DNA of 64,000 bases from Rugamonas sp045984285 (lineage in GTDB: Bacteria > Pseudomonadota > Gammaproteobacteria > Burkholderiales > Burkholderiaceae_D). Positions 30,860-43,227 of this stretch are shown piece by piece; within the stretch, counting starts at the first letter, position 1, and each line of letters starts with the position of its first letter. Made by a program: the position numbers and the translations under genes. The notes under the pieces are model-generated. The model worked only from the letters and a program-made list of their open reading frames with translations, ran no database searches and was not told the origin of the DNA. The stretch spans positions 1 through 64,000 of the forward strand of contig NZ_JBJQIK030000011.1 in assembly GCF_045984285.3 (NCBI RefSeq). The letters are read 5' to 3'.

Positions 30860-31837
30860 ATGCAAAACAGTCTGTTGAAGCCACGTATTATCGACGTTGA
30901 AACCCTGGGCGCCGGTCACGCTAAAGTCGTGATGGAGCCGTTCGAGCGCGGCTACGGCCACACTCTGGGCAACGCGCTGCGCCGCGTGCTGCTGTCTTCG
31001 ATGATCGGCTACGCGCCGACCGAAGTGACCATCGCCGGTGTCGTGCACGAGTACTCCTCGCTGGACGGCGTGCAGGAAGACGTGGTTGATCTGCTGCTGA
31101 ACCTGAAGGGCGTGGTCTTCAAAGTCCACAACCGTGATTCCGTCACCCTGACCCTGAAGAAGGAAGGCGAAGGCGCCGTGCTGGCGTCGGACATCGACCT
31201 GCCGCACGACGTGGAACTGATCAACCCGGATCACGTGATCGCCCACCTGACCGCCGGCGGCAAGCTGGACATGCAGATCAAGGTCGAAAAAGGCCGTGGC
31301 TATGTGCCGGGCAATGTGCGCCGTCTGTCGGAAGACACCAACAAGACCATCGGCCGCATCATCCTGGACGCTTCGTTCTCGCCAGTGCGCCGCGTGTCCT
31401 ACGCCGTGGAATCGGCCCGTGTGGAACAGCGTACCGACCTGGACAAGCTGATCATCAACATTGAAACCAATGGTGTGATCTCGCCGGAGGAAGCGATCCG
31501 TCAATCGGCCCGCGTGCTGGTGGACCAGCTGAACGTGTTCGCCGCCCTGGAAGGCACCGAAGCCGCCGCGGAAGCGCCATCGCGCGCACCGCTGGTCGAT
31601 CCGATCCTGCTGCGTCCGGTGGACGACCTGGAACTGACCGTCCGTTCGGCCAACTGCCTGAAAGCAGAAAACATCTACTACATCGGCGACCTGATCCAGC
31701 GTTCGGAAAACGAGCTGCTGAAGACCCCGAACCTGGGCCGCAAGTCGCTGAACGAGATCAAGGAAGTGCTGGCTTCCCGCGGCCTGACCCTGGGCATGAA
31801 GCTGGAAAACTGGCCGCCTGCCGGCCTGGAGAAGTAA
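30860..31837 (+). CDS. rpoA: RNA polymerase alpha subunit
   Basis: A 325-aa alpha subunit. The N-terminal dimerisation domain (GYGHTLGNALRRVLLSSMIG) and the C-terminal domain that binds UP elements and activators (DDLELTVRSANCLKAENIYY; LGRKSLNEIKEVLASRGLTL) are complete. The ATG at 30860 was chosen because betaproteobacterial RpoA begins MQNSLLKPR; an upstream in-frame ATG at 30842 adds six residues without family support. Confidence 0.99.
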   Translation: MQNSLLKPRIIDVETLGAGHAKVVMEPFERGYGHTLGNALRRVLLSSMIGYAPTEVTIAGVVHEYSSLDGVQEDVVDLLLNLKGVVFKVHNRDSVTLTLKKEGEGAVLASDIDLPHDVELINPDHVIAHLTAGGKLDMQIKVEKGRGYVPGNVRRLSEDTNKTIGRIILDASFSPVRRVSYAVESARVEQRTDLDKLIINIETNGVISPEEAIRQSARVLVDQLNVFAALEGTEAAAEAPSRAPLVDPILLRPVDDLELTVRSANCLKAENIYYIGDLIQRSENELLKTPNLGRKSLNEIKEVLASRGLTLGMKLENWPPAGLEK

Positions 31838-31847
31838 TTGCAGTACC

Positions 31848-31877
31848 CGTCCGGCGCACTGTCGCGCCGGGCGTTTT
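31848..31877 (+). terminator. Terminator-like hairpin between rpoA and rplQ
   Basis: A 10-bp stem including one G-T pair (31848-31857 with 31864-31873, core CCGGCGC/GCGCCGG) closes a 6-nt loop and is followed by TTTT. It lies 10 bp after the rpoA stop. With the rpsD-rpoA hairpin it brackets rpoA on both sides. Confidence 0.7.
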
Positions 31878-31955
31878 AACCCTTAAGAACCGGACCGCGC
31901 TCTGCTTGCGCTTAGCGATCGAAGATCTGGAATATAAACACCGAAAGGAAATACC

Positions 31956-32351
31956 ATGCGTCACCGTCACGGCCTTCGTAAACTGAACCGTACCTCGTCC
32001 CACCGTCTGGCAATGCTGCGCAACATGACCGTTTCGCTGCTGCGTCACGAAGCGATCAAGACCACGCTGCCAAAGGCAAAAGAACTGCGCCGCGTGATCG
32101 AGCCGATCCTGACCCTGGGCAAGACCGACACCCTGGCCAACAAGCGCCTGGCTTTCTCCCGTCTGCGCGACCGCGAGATGGTTCTGAAGCTGTTCGCTGA
32201 ACTGGGCCCACGCTACGCAAACCGCAACGGCGGCTACCTGCGTATCCTGAAAATGGGTTTCCGTCAGGGCGACAACGCGCCAATGGCTTACATCGAACTG
32301 CTGGACCGTCCAGAAGTCTCCGATGTGGACGCCGCTCCAACCGCTGAGTAA
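31956..32351 (+). CDS. rplQ: 50S ribosomal protein L17
   Basis: A 131-aa L17 (MRHRHGLRKLNRTSSHRLAM; FSRLRDREMVLKLF; YLRILKMGFRQGDNAPMAYI). Last gene of the ribosomal block. GAAAGGAAA precedes the ATG. The 118-bp gap before it holds the hairpin at 31848-31877; no clear promoter was seen. Confidence 0.99.
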   Translation: MRHRHGLRKLNRTSSHRLAMLRNMTVSLLRHEAIKTTLPKAKELRRVIEPILTLGKTDTLANKRLAFSRLRDREMVLKLFAELGPRYANRNGGYLRILKMGFRQGDNAPMAYIELLDRPEVSDVDAAPTAE

Positions 32352-32371
32352 TCAGCCGTTGAAGTAAGAAG

Positions 32372-32399
32372 AAAGCCGGGCTAGCCCGGCTTTTTTTAT
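32372..32399 (+). terminator. Intrinsic terminator after rplQ
   Basis: Inverted repeat AAAGCCGGGC/GCCCGGCTTT (32372-32381, 32384-32393) followed by a T-tract. It overlaps the 3' end of the opposing peptidase gene and may serve both directions. Confidence 0.88.
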
Positions 32400-33994
32400 T
32401 TGGGGCGGAATTCGGAAGCCGCGTGCCACACCGGACGCGGACTGCCGCCCGCCAGGTCGTAGCCGACCTGGAACAGCAGCTGCACATCCTGCAGGCCGCC
32501 GCTGAAGTCCCAGTCGGCGCGGTAGTCGTCGGAAGCCTTGTGGTAGTCCTGGGTGTAGTAGTGGTTCACCACCTTTTCCGCATAGCCTTCCGGCTTGTCC
32601 AGGTAGCCTGAACGCGCCTTGGTGTAGAGCACCGGCACGCCCACGCGCGCAAACTCCAACTGGTCCGCGCGATAGAAGCTGCCCAGTTCCGGCCGCGAGT
32701 CCGGCGCCACGCTGCGGCCCTGCAGCCGGGCATACTTCTCCAGCAAGCTGTCGATGCTCGAATGCCCCGAAGTCACGTGTTCGATAGCAGCGGTGCGGCC
32801 CCAGGCATTGATGCCGTCGATATTGATATCGGCCACCGTGTCCTTCAGCGGGTAGAGCGGATGCGCCGCGTAGTACTTCGCGCCCAGCAGGCCGCGCTCC
32901 TCGGCCGTCGTCGCCAGGAACAGCACCGAGCGTTTGGGCGCAGGCTGGGCACGGAAGGCGCGCGCAATCTCCAGCAGCGCGGCCACGCCGGAAGCGTTGT
33001 CCAGCGCGCCGCGGTAGATCTTGCTGCCGTCCTTGCCGAGATGGTCCCAGTGGGCCGAATAGATCACGTATTCCTTCTTCAACTGCGGATCGCTGCCCTC
33101 GATCAGGCCCACCACATTATGCGAATCCAGCATGCGCTCCTGGTTATCCACTTCGAAGCTGGCCGTACCCTTCAGGCTCACCGGCCGGAAATCCTTCGAC
33201 AGGGCTTGCTGCTTCAGCGCCGCAAAATCCATCCCGGCTGCTCCGAACATGGCCTTCGCCGCATCGAGGCGGATCCAGCCCGGCACCTCCGGCGCGTCCG
33301 GATCATCCCCGGTGCGCTTCAGGCTGAACTGTTCGCTGCCGAAGCTGCTGCGCACCACCTCGTAGGGGTAACCCGCCGGGCCGTCCTCGTGCACGATGAG
33401 CACGGCTGCAGCGCCTTTCCTGCGCGCGATCTCGTATTTGTATGTCCAGCGGCCGTAGTAGGTCATGGCCTTGCCGCGAAATAGCTTCTGGTCGTCCAGC
33501 GGCGGGTCGTTAATCAGCAGGATGACGGTCTTGCCGCGCACATCCACGTCCTTGAAGTCATCCCAGCCGTACTCGGGCGCCACCGCGCCGTAGCCGGCGA
33601 ACACCAGCTCGGACGCCTTGATGCTTGCCTTGCGCGAGGGGCCCGTGGACGCCAGCACATAGTCGTCCAGCGGCTTCAGCGTCTGCTCCTTGCCGCCGAT
33701 GTGGTAGCTTAAGCGGGTGGCGGGAATGCGGTGGCGCAGTGGCACAGCTTGCAGGTAGCTGCCGTCCGGATTGCCCGGCTTCAGGCCCAGTGCCCGGAAC
33801 TGCTGCTCAAGGTAGGCGATGGCCAGCTTTTCGCCGGCGGAACCGGGGGCGCGGCCCTCCATCGCGTCGGACGCCAGCGTCTGGATATGGCTGCGGAACT
33901 GGGTGTCGGAAATGGCCGGGAGGGGCGCCTGGCGGGCCTGCAGCGCAGGTGCGCTGAGGACGGACAGCAGAAGCAGGGCGGTTCGAAGTTTCAA
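32396..33994 (-). CDS. M28 family zinc metallopeptidase, exported
   Basis: A 532-aa protein with a signal peptide (MKLRTALLLLSVLSAPALQA), a protease-associated (PA) domain near residues 140-260, and an M28 aminopeptidase domain. The five metal ligands are visible: His in SAHWDHLG, Asp in GALDNASG, Glu in TTAEERGLLG (catalytic Glu alongside), Asp in VADINIDG, and His in DYHKASDD. It should remove N-terminal residues from peptides in the periplasm. It converges on rplQ and is divergent from dsbD. Confidence 0.93.
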   Translation of the reverse strand: MKLRTALLLLSVLSAPALQARQAPLPAISDTQFRSHIQTLASDAMEGRAPGSAGEKLAIAYLEQQFRALGLKPGNPDGSYLQAVPLRHRIPATRLSYHIGGKEQTLKPLDDYVLASTGPSRKASIKASELVFAGYGAVAPEYGWDDFKDVDVRGKTVILLINDPPLDDQKLFRGKAMTYYGRWTYKYEIARRKGAAAVLIVHEDGPAGYPYEVVRSSFGSEQFSLKRTGDDPDAPEVPGWIRLDAAKAMFGAAGMDFAALKQQALSKDFRPVSLKGTASFEVDNQERMLDSHNVVGLIEGSDPQLKKEYVIYSAHWDHLGKDGSKIYRGALDNASGVAALLEIARAFRAQPAPKRSVLFLATTAEERGLLGAKYYAAHPLYPLKDTVADINIDGINAWGRTAAIEHVTSGHSSIDSLLEKYARLQGRSVAPDSRPELGSFYRADQLEFARVGVPVLYTKARSGYLDKPEGYAEKVVNHYYTQDYHKASDDYRADWDFSGGLQDVQLLFQVGYDLAGGSPRPVWHAASEFRPK

Positions 33995-34115
33995 CGACGG
34001 CTCCTTGAGGTGGATTCCCGATTATAGACTGGGCAAATTGACCACCGGCAGCGGATGGAAGGCATGCCGGTGTACTATTCGTCTGCTTGCCACAATGCTC
34101 TGGAAGAATACTGTC

Positions 34116-35948
34116 ATGTTCCGACTGTTTGCGCTGCTGTTCCTTGCGCTGCTTACCCTGTTGTCCCCAGCCCGGGCCGAGGACGAGTTCCTCGATCCTT
34201 CGGTCGCGTTCCGTTTCTCGGCCCGCATCGAGGGCGACAAGATCGCCGTCAACTTCAAGATCGCCGAAGGCTATTACATGTACCGCGAGCGCTTCGGCTT
34301 CTCAGCCGTGGGCGCCAAGCTGGGCACGCCGGAGATCCCGCCGGGCAAGGTGAAATATGACGAGACCTTTGCCAAGAATGTCGAAACCTACCGGCATGAA
34401 CTCACCATCCTGATTCCTTTCGAAGCCAGCGGGCCGTTTACGCTGAAGGCGACCGGCCAGGGCTGTTCGGACAAGGGCCTGTGCTATTCGCCGCAGGACT
34501 ATTCGGCTCAGCTGGGCGGCCTCGGCAGCGCGCCGCTAGCCGAAGGGGCGGCCGGCAAGGCCGGCGGCGGTATCGCGGGCCTGTTCGGCAGCGCGAGCAC
34601 AGCGGCCATGAGCCGCCCGGGCTCCCCGGAGGCGGCCGTGCCAGGCAGCGATGCGCCCGCCGCCGTTCCGCCGGCGCAGGAAGCGCCCAGCGATATGGGC
34701 CGCATCGAATCCGCGCTCAAAAGCGGCCAACTTCTTGTTATTGCCCCCTTGTTCCTGCTGTGGGGCCTGGGCCTGGCCTTCACGCCCTGCGTGCTGCCGA
34801 TGGTGCCCATCCTGTCCTCCATCATCGTGGGCGAAGGCGCCGGGTCCAGCCGCCGCCGCGGCCTGGTCCTGTCCGTCGCCTATTCGCTGGGCATGGCCAT
34901 CGTGTACACGGCGCTGGGAGTTGCGGCCGGCCTGGTGGGCGAGGGCCTGGGCGCCGCGCTGCAGAAGCCCTTTGTGCTGGTCGCCTTCGGCCTGCTGATG
35001 GCTGGCCTGGCCATGTCCATGTTCGGCTTCTACGAGCTGCAGGTGCCGGCGGCCCTGCAAAGCCGCCTGACCACGGTATCGAACCGCCAGTCCTCCGGCC
35101 GCCTGGCGGGGGTATTCGCCATGGGCGCCATCTCCGCGCTGATCGTCGGCCCCTGCGTGGCGGCCCCGCTGGCCGGCGCCCTGGTCTACATCAGCCAGAC
35201 GCGCGATGTGGTGGTGGGCGGCGGCGCCCTGTTCGCGATGGCGGTGGGCATGAGCGTGCCGCTGATCCTGGTCGGCGTGTCGGCCGGTTCCCTGCTGCCG
35301 CGCGCTGGCGCCTGGATGGATGCGGTAAAGCGTTTCTTCGGCGTGCTGCTGCTGGCGATGGCCTGGTGGCTGGTGGCGCCCGTGCTGCCGGCCGCGGTGC
35401 AGATGGCGGGCTGGGTGCTGCTCGGCGTGGGCTACGGCATGTATCTGCTGACCCGCCCCGGCCGCTGGCTGCAAAAAAGCGCCGGCCTGATTTTCGCCGC
35501 GCTCGGCATTATCCAGCTGGCAGGCCTGGCGACCGGCGGGCGCGATGCCTGGGCCCCGCTCGCCCACCTGGGCGTGGGCGCGGCAAATGCGCCGCTGCAT
35601 TTCCAGCGCATCAAGACGGTGGACGACCTCGATAAAGTGCTGGCAAATACGCAAGGTAAAACAGTCATGCTCGATTTTTATGCCGACTGGTGCGTATCGT
35701 GCAAGGAAATGGAGAAATTCACCTTTATCGATCCGCGCGTAAAAACCGCGCTGGCAAATACCATTACCCTGCAGGTGGATGTGACGGCAAATGATGAATA
35801 CGATAAGGCCATGCTGAAACGGTTCCGCCTGTTTGGCCCGCCGGGTATTATCTTCTTCGATAAAAACGGCAATGAAATTGCCGATTCGCGGGTAATCGGA
35901 TTCCAGGACAAGGACAAATTCCTGGTTTCACTCGGGAAGTTGCAATAG
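34116..35948 (+). CDS. dsbD: Thiol:disulfide interchange protein DsbD
   Basis: A roughly 610-aa inner-membrane electron carrier that passes reductant from cytoplasmic thioredoxin to periplasmic DsbC, DsbG and cytochrome c maturation. The signal peptide is followed by the N-terminal domain with Cys117/Cys123 (GCSDKGLC). A low-complexity Ala/Pro linker follows, then eight membrane helices with Cys in FTPCVLPM and GPCVAAPL, and finally a thioredoxin domain with WCVSC (Cys526/Cys529). The ATG at 34116 gives a clean signal peptide with GGAAGA upstream; an in-frame ATG at 34095 is possible. Confidence 0.95.
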   Translation: MFRLFALLFLALLTLLSPARAEDEFLDPSVAFRFSARIEGDKIAVNFKIAEGYYMYRERFGFSAVGAKLGTPEIPPGKVKYDETFAKNVETYRHELTILIPFEASGPFTLKATGQGCSDKGLCYSPQDYSAQLGGLGSAPLAEGAAGKAGGGIAGLFGSASTAAMSRPGSPEAAVPGSDAPAAVPPAQEAPSDMGRIESALKSGQLLVIAPLFLLWGLGLAFTPCVLPMVPILSSIIVGEGAGSSRRRGLVLSVAYSLGMAIVYTALGVAAGLVGEGLGAALQKPFVLVAFGLLMAGLAMSMFGFYELQVPAALQSRLTTVSNRQSSGRLAGVFAMGAISALIVGPCVAAPLAGALVYISQTRDVVVGGGALFAMAVGMSVPLILVGVSAGSLLPRAGAWMDAVKRFFGVLLLAMAWWLVAPVLPAAVQMAGWVLLGVGYGMYLLTRPGRWLQKSAGLIFAALGIIQLAGLATGGRDAWAPLAHLGVGAANAPLHFQRIKTVDDLDKVLANTQGKTVMLDFYADWCVSCKEMEKFTFIDPRVKTALANTITLQVDVTANDEYDKAMLKRFRLFGPPGIIFFDKNGNEIADSRVIGFQDKDKFLVSLGKLQ

Positions 35949-35955
35949 AAAAAAA

Positions 35956-35980
35956 GGACGCCCCGGGGCGTCCCTTTTTT
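35956..35980. terminator. Bidirectional intrinsic terminator between dsbD and the Spy-like gene
   Basis: GGACGCCCC/GGGGCGTCC (35956-35964, 35965-35973) is flanked by an A-run on the left and a T-run on the right, so it can end transcription from both convergent genes. Confidence 0.88.
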
Positions 35981-36031
35981 TCGCTCGCGCTGCGCTGATT
36001 TCTGGCGCTTACGCGCCAGAAGGTGGCATGA

Positions 36032-36517
36032 TTACTGCTGGCGGTGATGGCGCATCATGCCGCGATGCCCGTGGCCACGGCCTTTGCGGGCCGTTGCCTC
36101 GTCGAAGGTCTTCTGCTGTTCCGGCGTCAGCGCAGCGTAGAAGGTCTTCAGGGCAGCGAGGCGGGTTTCCTGGTGCTGGACACGCAGCTTCGAGAATTCC
36201 AGCATCTTTTCCGCACGCTGCGGGGCGTTCAGCGCCTTGAAATCAACACGCTCGGCACGGCCGGCCGGGTGGCTGGGCCGGATGGCGGCCATATAGTTAT
36301 TCCAGGCCGTTTCCTGCGATGCATTCAGTTTCAGCGCATCGTGCAGTTTCTGCTGGCGCGCGGCGCGCTTTTCAGCAAATTTGGCGGGATCGAATTTGGT
36401 GTCCGTATAAGCATGGCGTGGTTTGGCGGCGGTATCCTGTGCATGCGCCGAGAAGGCGGCGCTGCCCATGCCGATAACGGTCATGCCGATAATGAAGCTT
36501 TTACGCAGGGTATTCAT
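36032..36517 (-). CDS. Spy/CpxP family LTXXQ periplasmic protein
   Basis: A 161-aa exported protein: signal peptide ending SAHAQ, then a helical body with the family LTxxQ motif (LTPEQQKTFDEA) and a His/Arg-rich tail (GHGHRGMMRHHRQQ) that could bind metal. Spy and CpxP are periplasmic chaperones or stress-response modulators controlled by two-component systems. It is divergent from an OmpR-type regulator whose putative binding sites lie in the shared gap, so it is a likely target or partner of that system. Confidence 0.88.
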   Translation of the reverse strand: MNTLRKSFIIGMTVIGMGSAAFSAHAQDTAAKPRHAYTDTKFDPAKFAEKRAARQQKLHDALKLNASQETAWNNYMAAIRPSHPAGRAERVDFKALNAPQRAEKMLEFSKLRVQHQETRLAALKTFYAALTPEQQKTFDEATARKGRGHGHRGMMRHHRQQ

Positions 36518-36631
36518 GGATATTCCTTCCAGAGTGGTTGACTAAATATGTGCATCGAAAGTCGAACGCACTGCACATGGGAATCATCTTCTCAACGCAG
36601 TGTTTCGAATGCGTGTCCCCTGCCGCGCATT

Positions 36632-36678
36632 TTGTATCCAGTTGTTTCGTTTTTCGGCGCATATACAAGACGATACAA
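36632..36678. promoter_or_regulatory. Two candidate OmpR-type response-regulator boxes
   Basis: ATACAA-N4-ATACAA (36663-36678) and its inverted counterpart TTGTAT-N4-TTGTTT (36632-36647) are each pairs of hexamers spaced 10 bp start to start, the hallmark of tandem binding by OmpR-family regulators; the TACA-N6-TACA form resembles RstA boxes. They lie in the 205-bp gap between the divergent Spy-like and regulator genes. Confidence 0.55.
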
Positions 36679-36722
36679 ACTGTCATTGGTCTTCGGTCCG
36701 GGAACTAAGGATAATTGAGCTT

Positions 36723-37448
36723 ATGGAACCTACATCTAGCATCCTGATCGTCGATGACGACCGCGATATCCGGACGCTGCTGGCCGACTACCTCGAGACC
36801 AACGGCTATCGCACCTATGGCGCCGCCGATGGCACCGGCATGTGGAAGCTGCTGGACGAAGCGCGCCCGGACCTGATCGTGCTCGACCTGAACATGCCCG
36901 GCGAAGACGGGCTCACCCTGTGCCGCAAGCTGCGCGCCCACTCCACGCTGCCGGTCATCATGCTGACCGCCCGCAGCGAGCCGCTGGACCGCATCCTGGG
37001 CCTGGAAATGGGCGCGGACGACTACCTGCCCAAGCCCTTCGAGCCGCGCGAGCTGCTGGCCCGCATCCGCAGCGTGCTGCGGCGCAGCCATAATGCCGCC
37101 GCCAATGCCGCCGACAAGGCTTCGCTGATCCGATTCTCCGGCTGGACGCTGGACCTCACGGCGCGCCACCTGCTGAATCCGGACGGCGTGGTGATCATGC
37201 TGTCCGGCGCCGAGTTCCGCCTGCTCAAGGTCTTCCTCGAGCACCCGAACCGCGTGCTGAACCGCGACCAGCTGCTGAACCTCACCCAGGGCCGCGACGC
37301 CGACCCCTTCGACCGTTCGATCGACATCCAGATCAGCCGCCTGCGCCAGAAGCTGGGCGAAGACGCGCGCCTGCCGCAGATCATCAAGACCGTGCGTAAC
37401 GGCGGCTACGTGCTGGCCGGATCCGTTTCCGTGGAGTCGGCGCCGTGA
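36723..37448 (+). CDS. OmpR family response regulator
   Basis: A 241-aa regulator. Receiver domain residues 1-120 include the acidic pocket (VDDDRD), the phosphorylated Asp in LDLNMPGEDG and the Lys in DDYLPKPFEPRE. The winged-helix effector is residues 140-235 (LSGAEFRLLKVFLEHPNRVL; DRSIDIQISRLRQKL). The ATG at 36723 has AAGGAT upstream. Its stop overlaps the sensor kinase start (GTGA), so the two are co-translated. The operon continues into an RND efflux pump. Confidence 0.96.
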   Translation: MEPTSSILIVDDDRDIRTLLADYLETNGYRTYGAADGTGMWKLLDEARPDLIVLDLNMPGEDGLTLCRKLRAHSTLPVIMLTARSEPLDRILGLEMGADDYLPKPFEPRELLARIRSVLRRSHNAAANAADKASLIRFSGWTLDLTARHLLNPDGVVIMLSGAEFRLLKVFLEHPNRVLNRDQLLNLTQGRDADPFDRSIDIQISRLRQKLGEDARLPQIIKTVRNGGYVLAGSVSVESAP

Positions 37449-38797
37449 AGGCATTCTGGAATTCGATGACGGGCCGCGTGTTCGTCGTCCTGATGCTGGG
37501 CATCATCGCATCATGGGCGCTGACGCAATGGCTTGCCGTCAACGAACGCCAGCGCACCATCGAGCGTTACCGCGATTTCCATGCGCTGGAACGCTCGGAG
37601 CAGATCATTACGACGGCGGACGTGGTCCGCCCCGAATCGCGCCGCCAGTACCTGCGCGTGGCCAGCAAGGGCAGCGTGCGCCTGGAGCTGTCCGACGAAA
37701 CCCGCGCCACGCCGTTGCCGGCCACCGAGTTCTCCAGCGCGCTGGCGGCCCGCCTCGGCCGCGAATACGCGGTAACGCCGCTCGCCGACCGGCCCCAGGA
37801 ATGCGACCAGCCGCGCCCCGGATCGATTTTCGGCCCCAGCATCTGGCGCGGCACCTGCGAATCCATGAATGTGATGATGACGGACGGCCAGATGCTCAAG
37901 CTGTCCATCCTGCCGCCGCGCGCGCCGCCGCCGGCCGGGCATAACGAGTACCTGGTCTTCCTGCCGGCTCTGCTGTGCATAGCCATCCTGGCCTACTTCG
38001 TGGCGCGCATGGCCATGCGGCCGATGAAGCAGCTGGCACAGGCTGCGAAGGACCTGGGCAACGACATCAACCACGCGCCGCTGGAGCTGAAGGGCACCAG
38101 CGAGATACGCCAGGCCAGCGCCGCCTTCAACGCGATGCAGGCGCGCATCCGCCAGCACATTGCCCAGCGCACGGAAATGCTGGCCGCCATCACGCACGAC
38201 CTGCAGACGCCGCTGACCCGCATTCGCCTGCGCCTGGAAAAAGTGAACGACGAAGACCTGCAGCAGAAGCTGCTGGGCGACCTGTCGGCCATGCAGCAGA
38301 TGGTGCGCGAAGGCCTGGACCTGGCGCGCAGCATGGACACCACGGGCGCCATGCAGAAGCTGGACCTCGATTCCCTGCTGGACAGCGTGTGCTCCGATGC
38401 CGCCGATGCCGGCCAGGAAGTGGAACTGCAGGGCCGCGCCGCGATGGCCCTGATGGGCCGGCCGATGGATATCCGCCGCTGCCTGGTCAACCTGATCGAC
38501 AACGCCGTCAAATACGGCCACCGCGCCCAGGTCACGGTGGAGCGCCTGGCCGGCGCCGCGCGCATCCGCATCCGCGACAACGGCCCCGGCATTCCGGCCG
38601 ACCAGCTGGCGCGTGTGTTCGAACCGTTTTACCGCCTCGAAAGCTCGCGTTCGCGCGAATCGGGCGGCACTGGACTGGGGCTGACCATCGCCCGCAACAT
38701 CGCCGAGCAGCACGGCGCCACGCTCAGCCTGGCCAACCAGGAAGGCGGCGGACTGGAAGCCACGCTGCTGGTGCCGGAATACTATGCAGGTAAATAA
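37445..38797 (+). CDS. Sensor histidine kinase
   Basis: A 450-aa membrane kinase starting with GTG. Two membrane helices (residues about 10-28 and 172-192) flank a periplasmic sensor region of about 140 residues. Then come HAMP, a HisKA domain with the phospho-accepting His in AAITHDLQTPLTRIRLR, and an ATPase domain with N, G1 and G2 boxes (NLIDNAVKYG, DNGPGIP, GGTGLGLTI). Pair of the preceding regulator. Signal unknown; a drug or envelope stress is likely given the pump downstream. Confidence 0.95.
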   Translation: MKAFWNSMTGRVFVVLMLGIIASWALTQWLAVNERQRTIERYRDFHALERSEQIITTADVVRPESRRQYLRVASKGSVRLELSDETRATPLPATEFSSALAARLGREYAVTPLADRPQECDQPRPGSIFGPSIWRGTCESMNVMMTDGQMLKLSILPPRAPPPAGHNEYLVFLPALLCIAILAYFVARMAMRPMKQLAQAAKDLGNDINHAPLELKGTSEIRQASAAFNAMQARIRQHIAQRTEMLAAITHDLQTPLTRIRLRLEKVNDEDLQQKLLGDLSAMQQMVREGLDLARSMDTTGAMQKLDLDSLLDSVCSDAADAGQEVELQGRAAMALMGRPMDIRRCLVNLIDNAVKYGHRAQVTVERLAGAARIRIRDNGPGIPADQLARVFEPFYRLESSRSRESGGTGLGLTIARNIAEQHGATLSLANQEGGGLEATLLVPEYYAGK

Positions 38798-38822
38798 TTA
38801 ACAAAATAATGAAGTCGTCCGA

Positions 38823-39979
38823 ATGAAAAAGAAAACTTTGGGAGTACTGATTGGTGCTGTAGTGATTGTTGCTGCGGGCGCATGGCATTTCACGAAAGCA
38901 CCGGCCGAGGCGCATAACGGCCCAGGCCAGGGCGGCAAGGGCGGCGGCCAGGGGCCAACCGTGGTCAATGTGATTGCCCCGAAACGGCAGGACGTGCCGG
39001 TGATCCTGCAGGCCAACGGCACCGTGAGCCCGATCAGCACCGTGGACCTGCATCCGCAAACCACCAGCACCATCGTCAAGGTGCATGTGAAGGAAGGGCA
39101 GTTCGTCAAGGAAGGGGAGCTTATGTTCTCGCTGGACAGCCGCAGCGAATCGGCTAACCTGCAGAAGGCGGAAGCCCAGGTGGCGCGCGACCGCGCGAAC
39201 CTGGCCGACCTGGAGCGGCAGTACAAGCGCAGCATGGAGCTGCTGGCCCAGAAATTCATCGCCCAGGGCGCCGTCGATACGCTGAAGAGCCAGGTGGATG
39301 CGGCCCGCGCCCTGCTGGAATCGGATATCGCCGCCGCCCGCGCGGTGAAGGTGGACCAGAGCTATACGACCATCCGCGCCCCGATGTCGGGCCGGGTGGG
39401 CGGCATCAATGTGTATCCGGGCAGCCTGGTGCAGATTTCCACCTCGCTGACCACGATTACGCAGCTGAACCCGATCAACGTCGCGTTCACGCTGCCGGAA
39501 AACAGCCTGGCCGCGCTGCTCGATGCCCAGCGCGCCGGCAAGGTGCCGGTGCAGGTGTTCCAGAACAATTCGGACCAGCCGATCGACGGCCACCTGAGCT
39601 TCATCGACAACACGGTGGACCCGGTGGCCGGCGTGATCCGCGTGAAAGCGCAGTTCGACAACAAGGATACGCGCCTGTGGCCCGGCCAGTATGTGAATAC
39701 GAAGCTGACGGTGCAGACGCTGAAGGATGCCGTGGTGGTGCCGCAGAACGCCATCATCAGCAATACGCGCGGCACCTTCGTGTACACGGTGGCGGAAGAC
39801 AAGACCGCAGCCGTCAGGAATGTGACGCGTCTCCACGCCTTCGGCACGGAAGCTGCCGTGGCGGGCCTGAAAGGCGATGAACGCGTGATCGTCGAAGGCA
39901 AGCAGAACCTGCGTCCGGGCGGCAAGGTTCAGGTTTCGGAAGGTCCGCACGGCGCGGGCAAACAGAAAGGCAAGGCTTC

Positions 39980-39983
<4 letters not shown>
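38823..39983 (+). CDS. RND efflux membrane fusion protein (periplasmic adaptor)
   Basis: A 386-aa adaptor with an N-terminal membrane segment, a lipoyl-like domain (VSPISTVDLHPQTTSTIVKV), an alpha-hairpin (about residues 95-165) and beta-barrel domains around SYTTIRAPMSGRVGGINVYP. It links the inner-membrane pump to an outer-membrane channel. Its C-terminal Lys/Gly-rich tail resembles MdtA-type adaptors. The stop overlaps the pump gene start by 4 bp. No outer-membrane factor gene is next to it. Confidence 0.94.
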
Positions 39984-43117
<3,134 letters not shown>

Positions 43118-43123
43118 TATCAT

Positions 43124-43151
43124 GCGGCCGGAAGCGAAAGTTTCCGGCCGC
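43124..43151 (+). terminator. Hairpin after the RND pump gene
   Basis: A 10-bp stem, GCGGCCGGAA/TTCCGGCCGC (43124-43133, 43142-43151), closes an 8-nt loop, 6 bp after the stop. No T-tract follows, but a second inverted repeat, GCTCTT...AAGAGC, comes next. Probably an mRNA 3'-end structure. Confidence 0.5.
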
Positions 43152-43227
43152 GGCTCTTCGATACATACGGTAACATCCGTCAAGAGCGAGCTCTAGTAAG
43201 CTTTCATATCGCCGGTATTGCCGGTTT

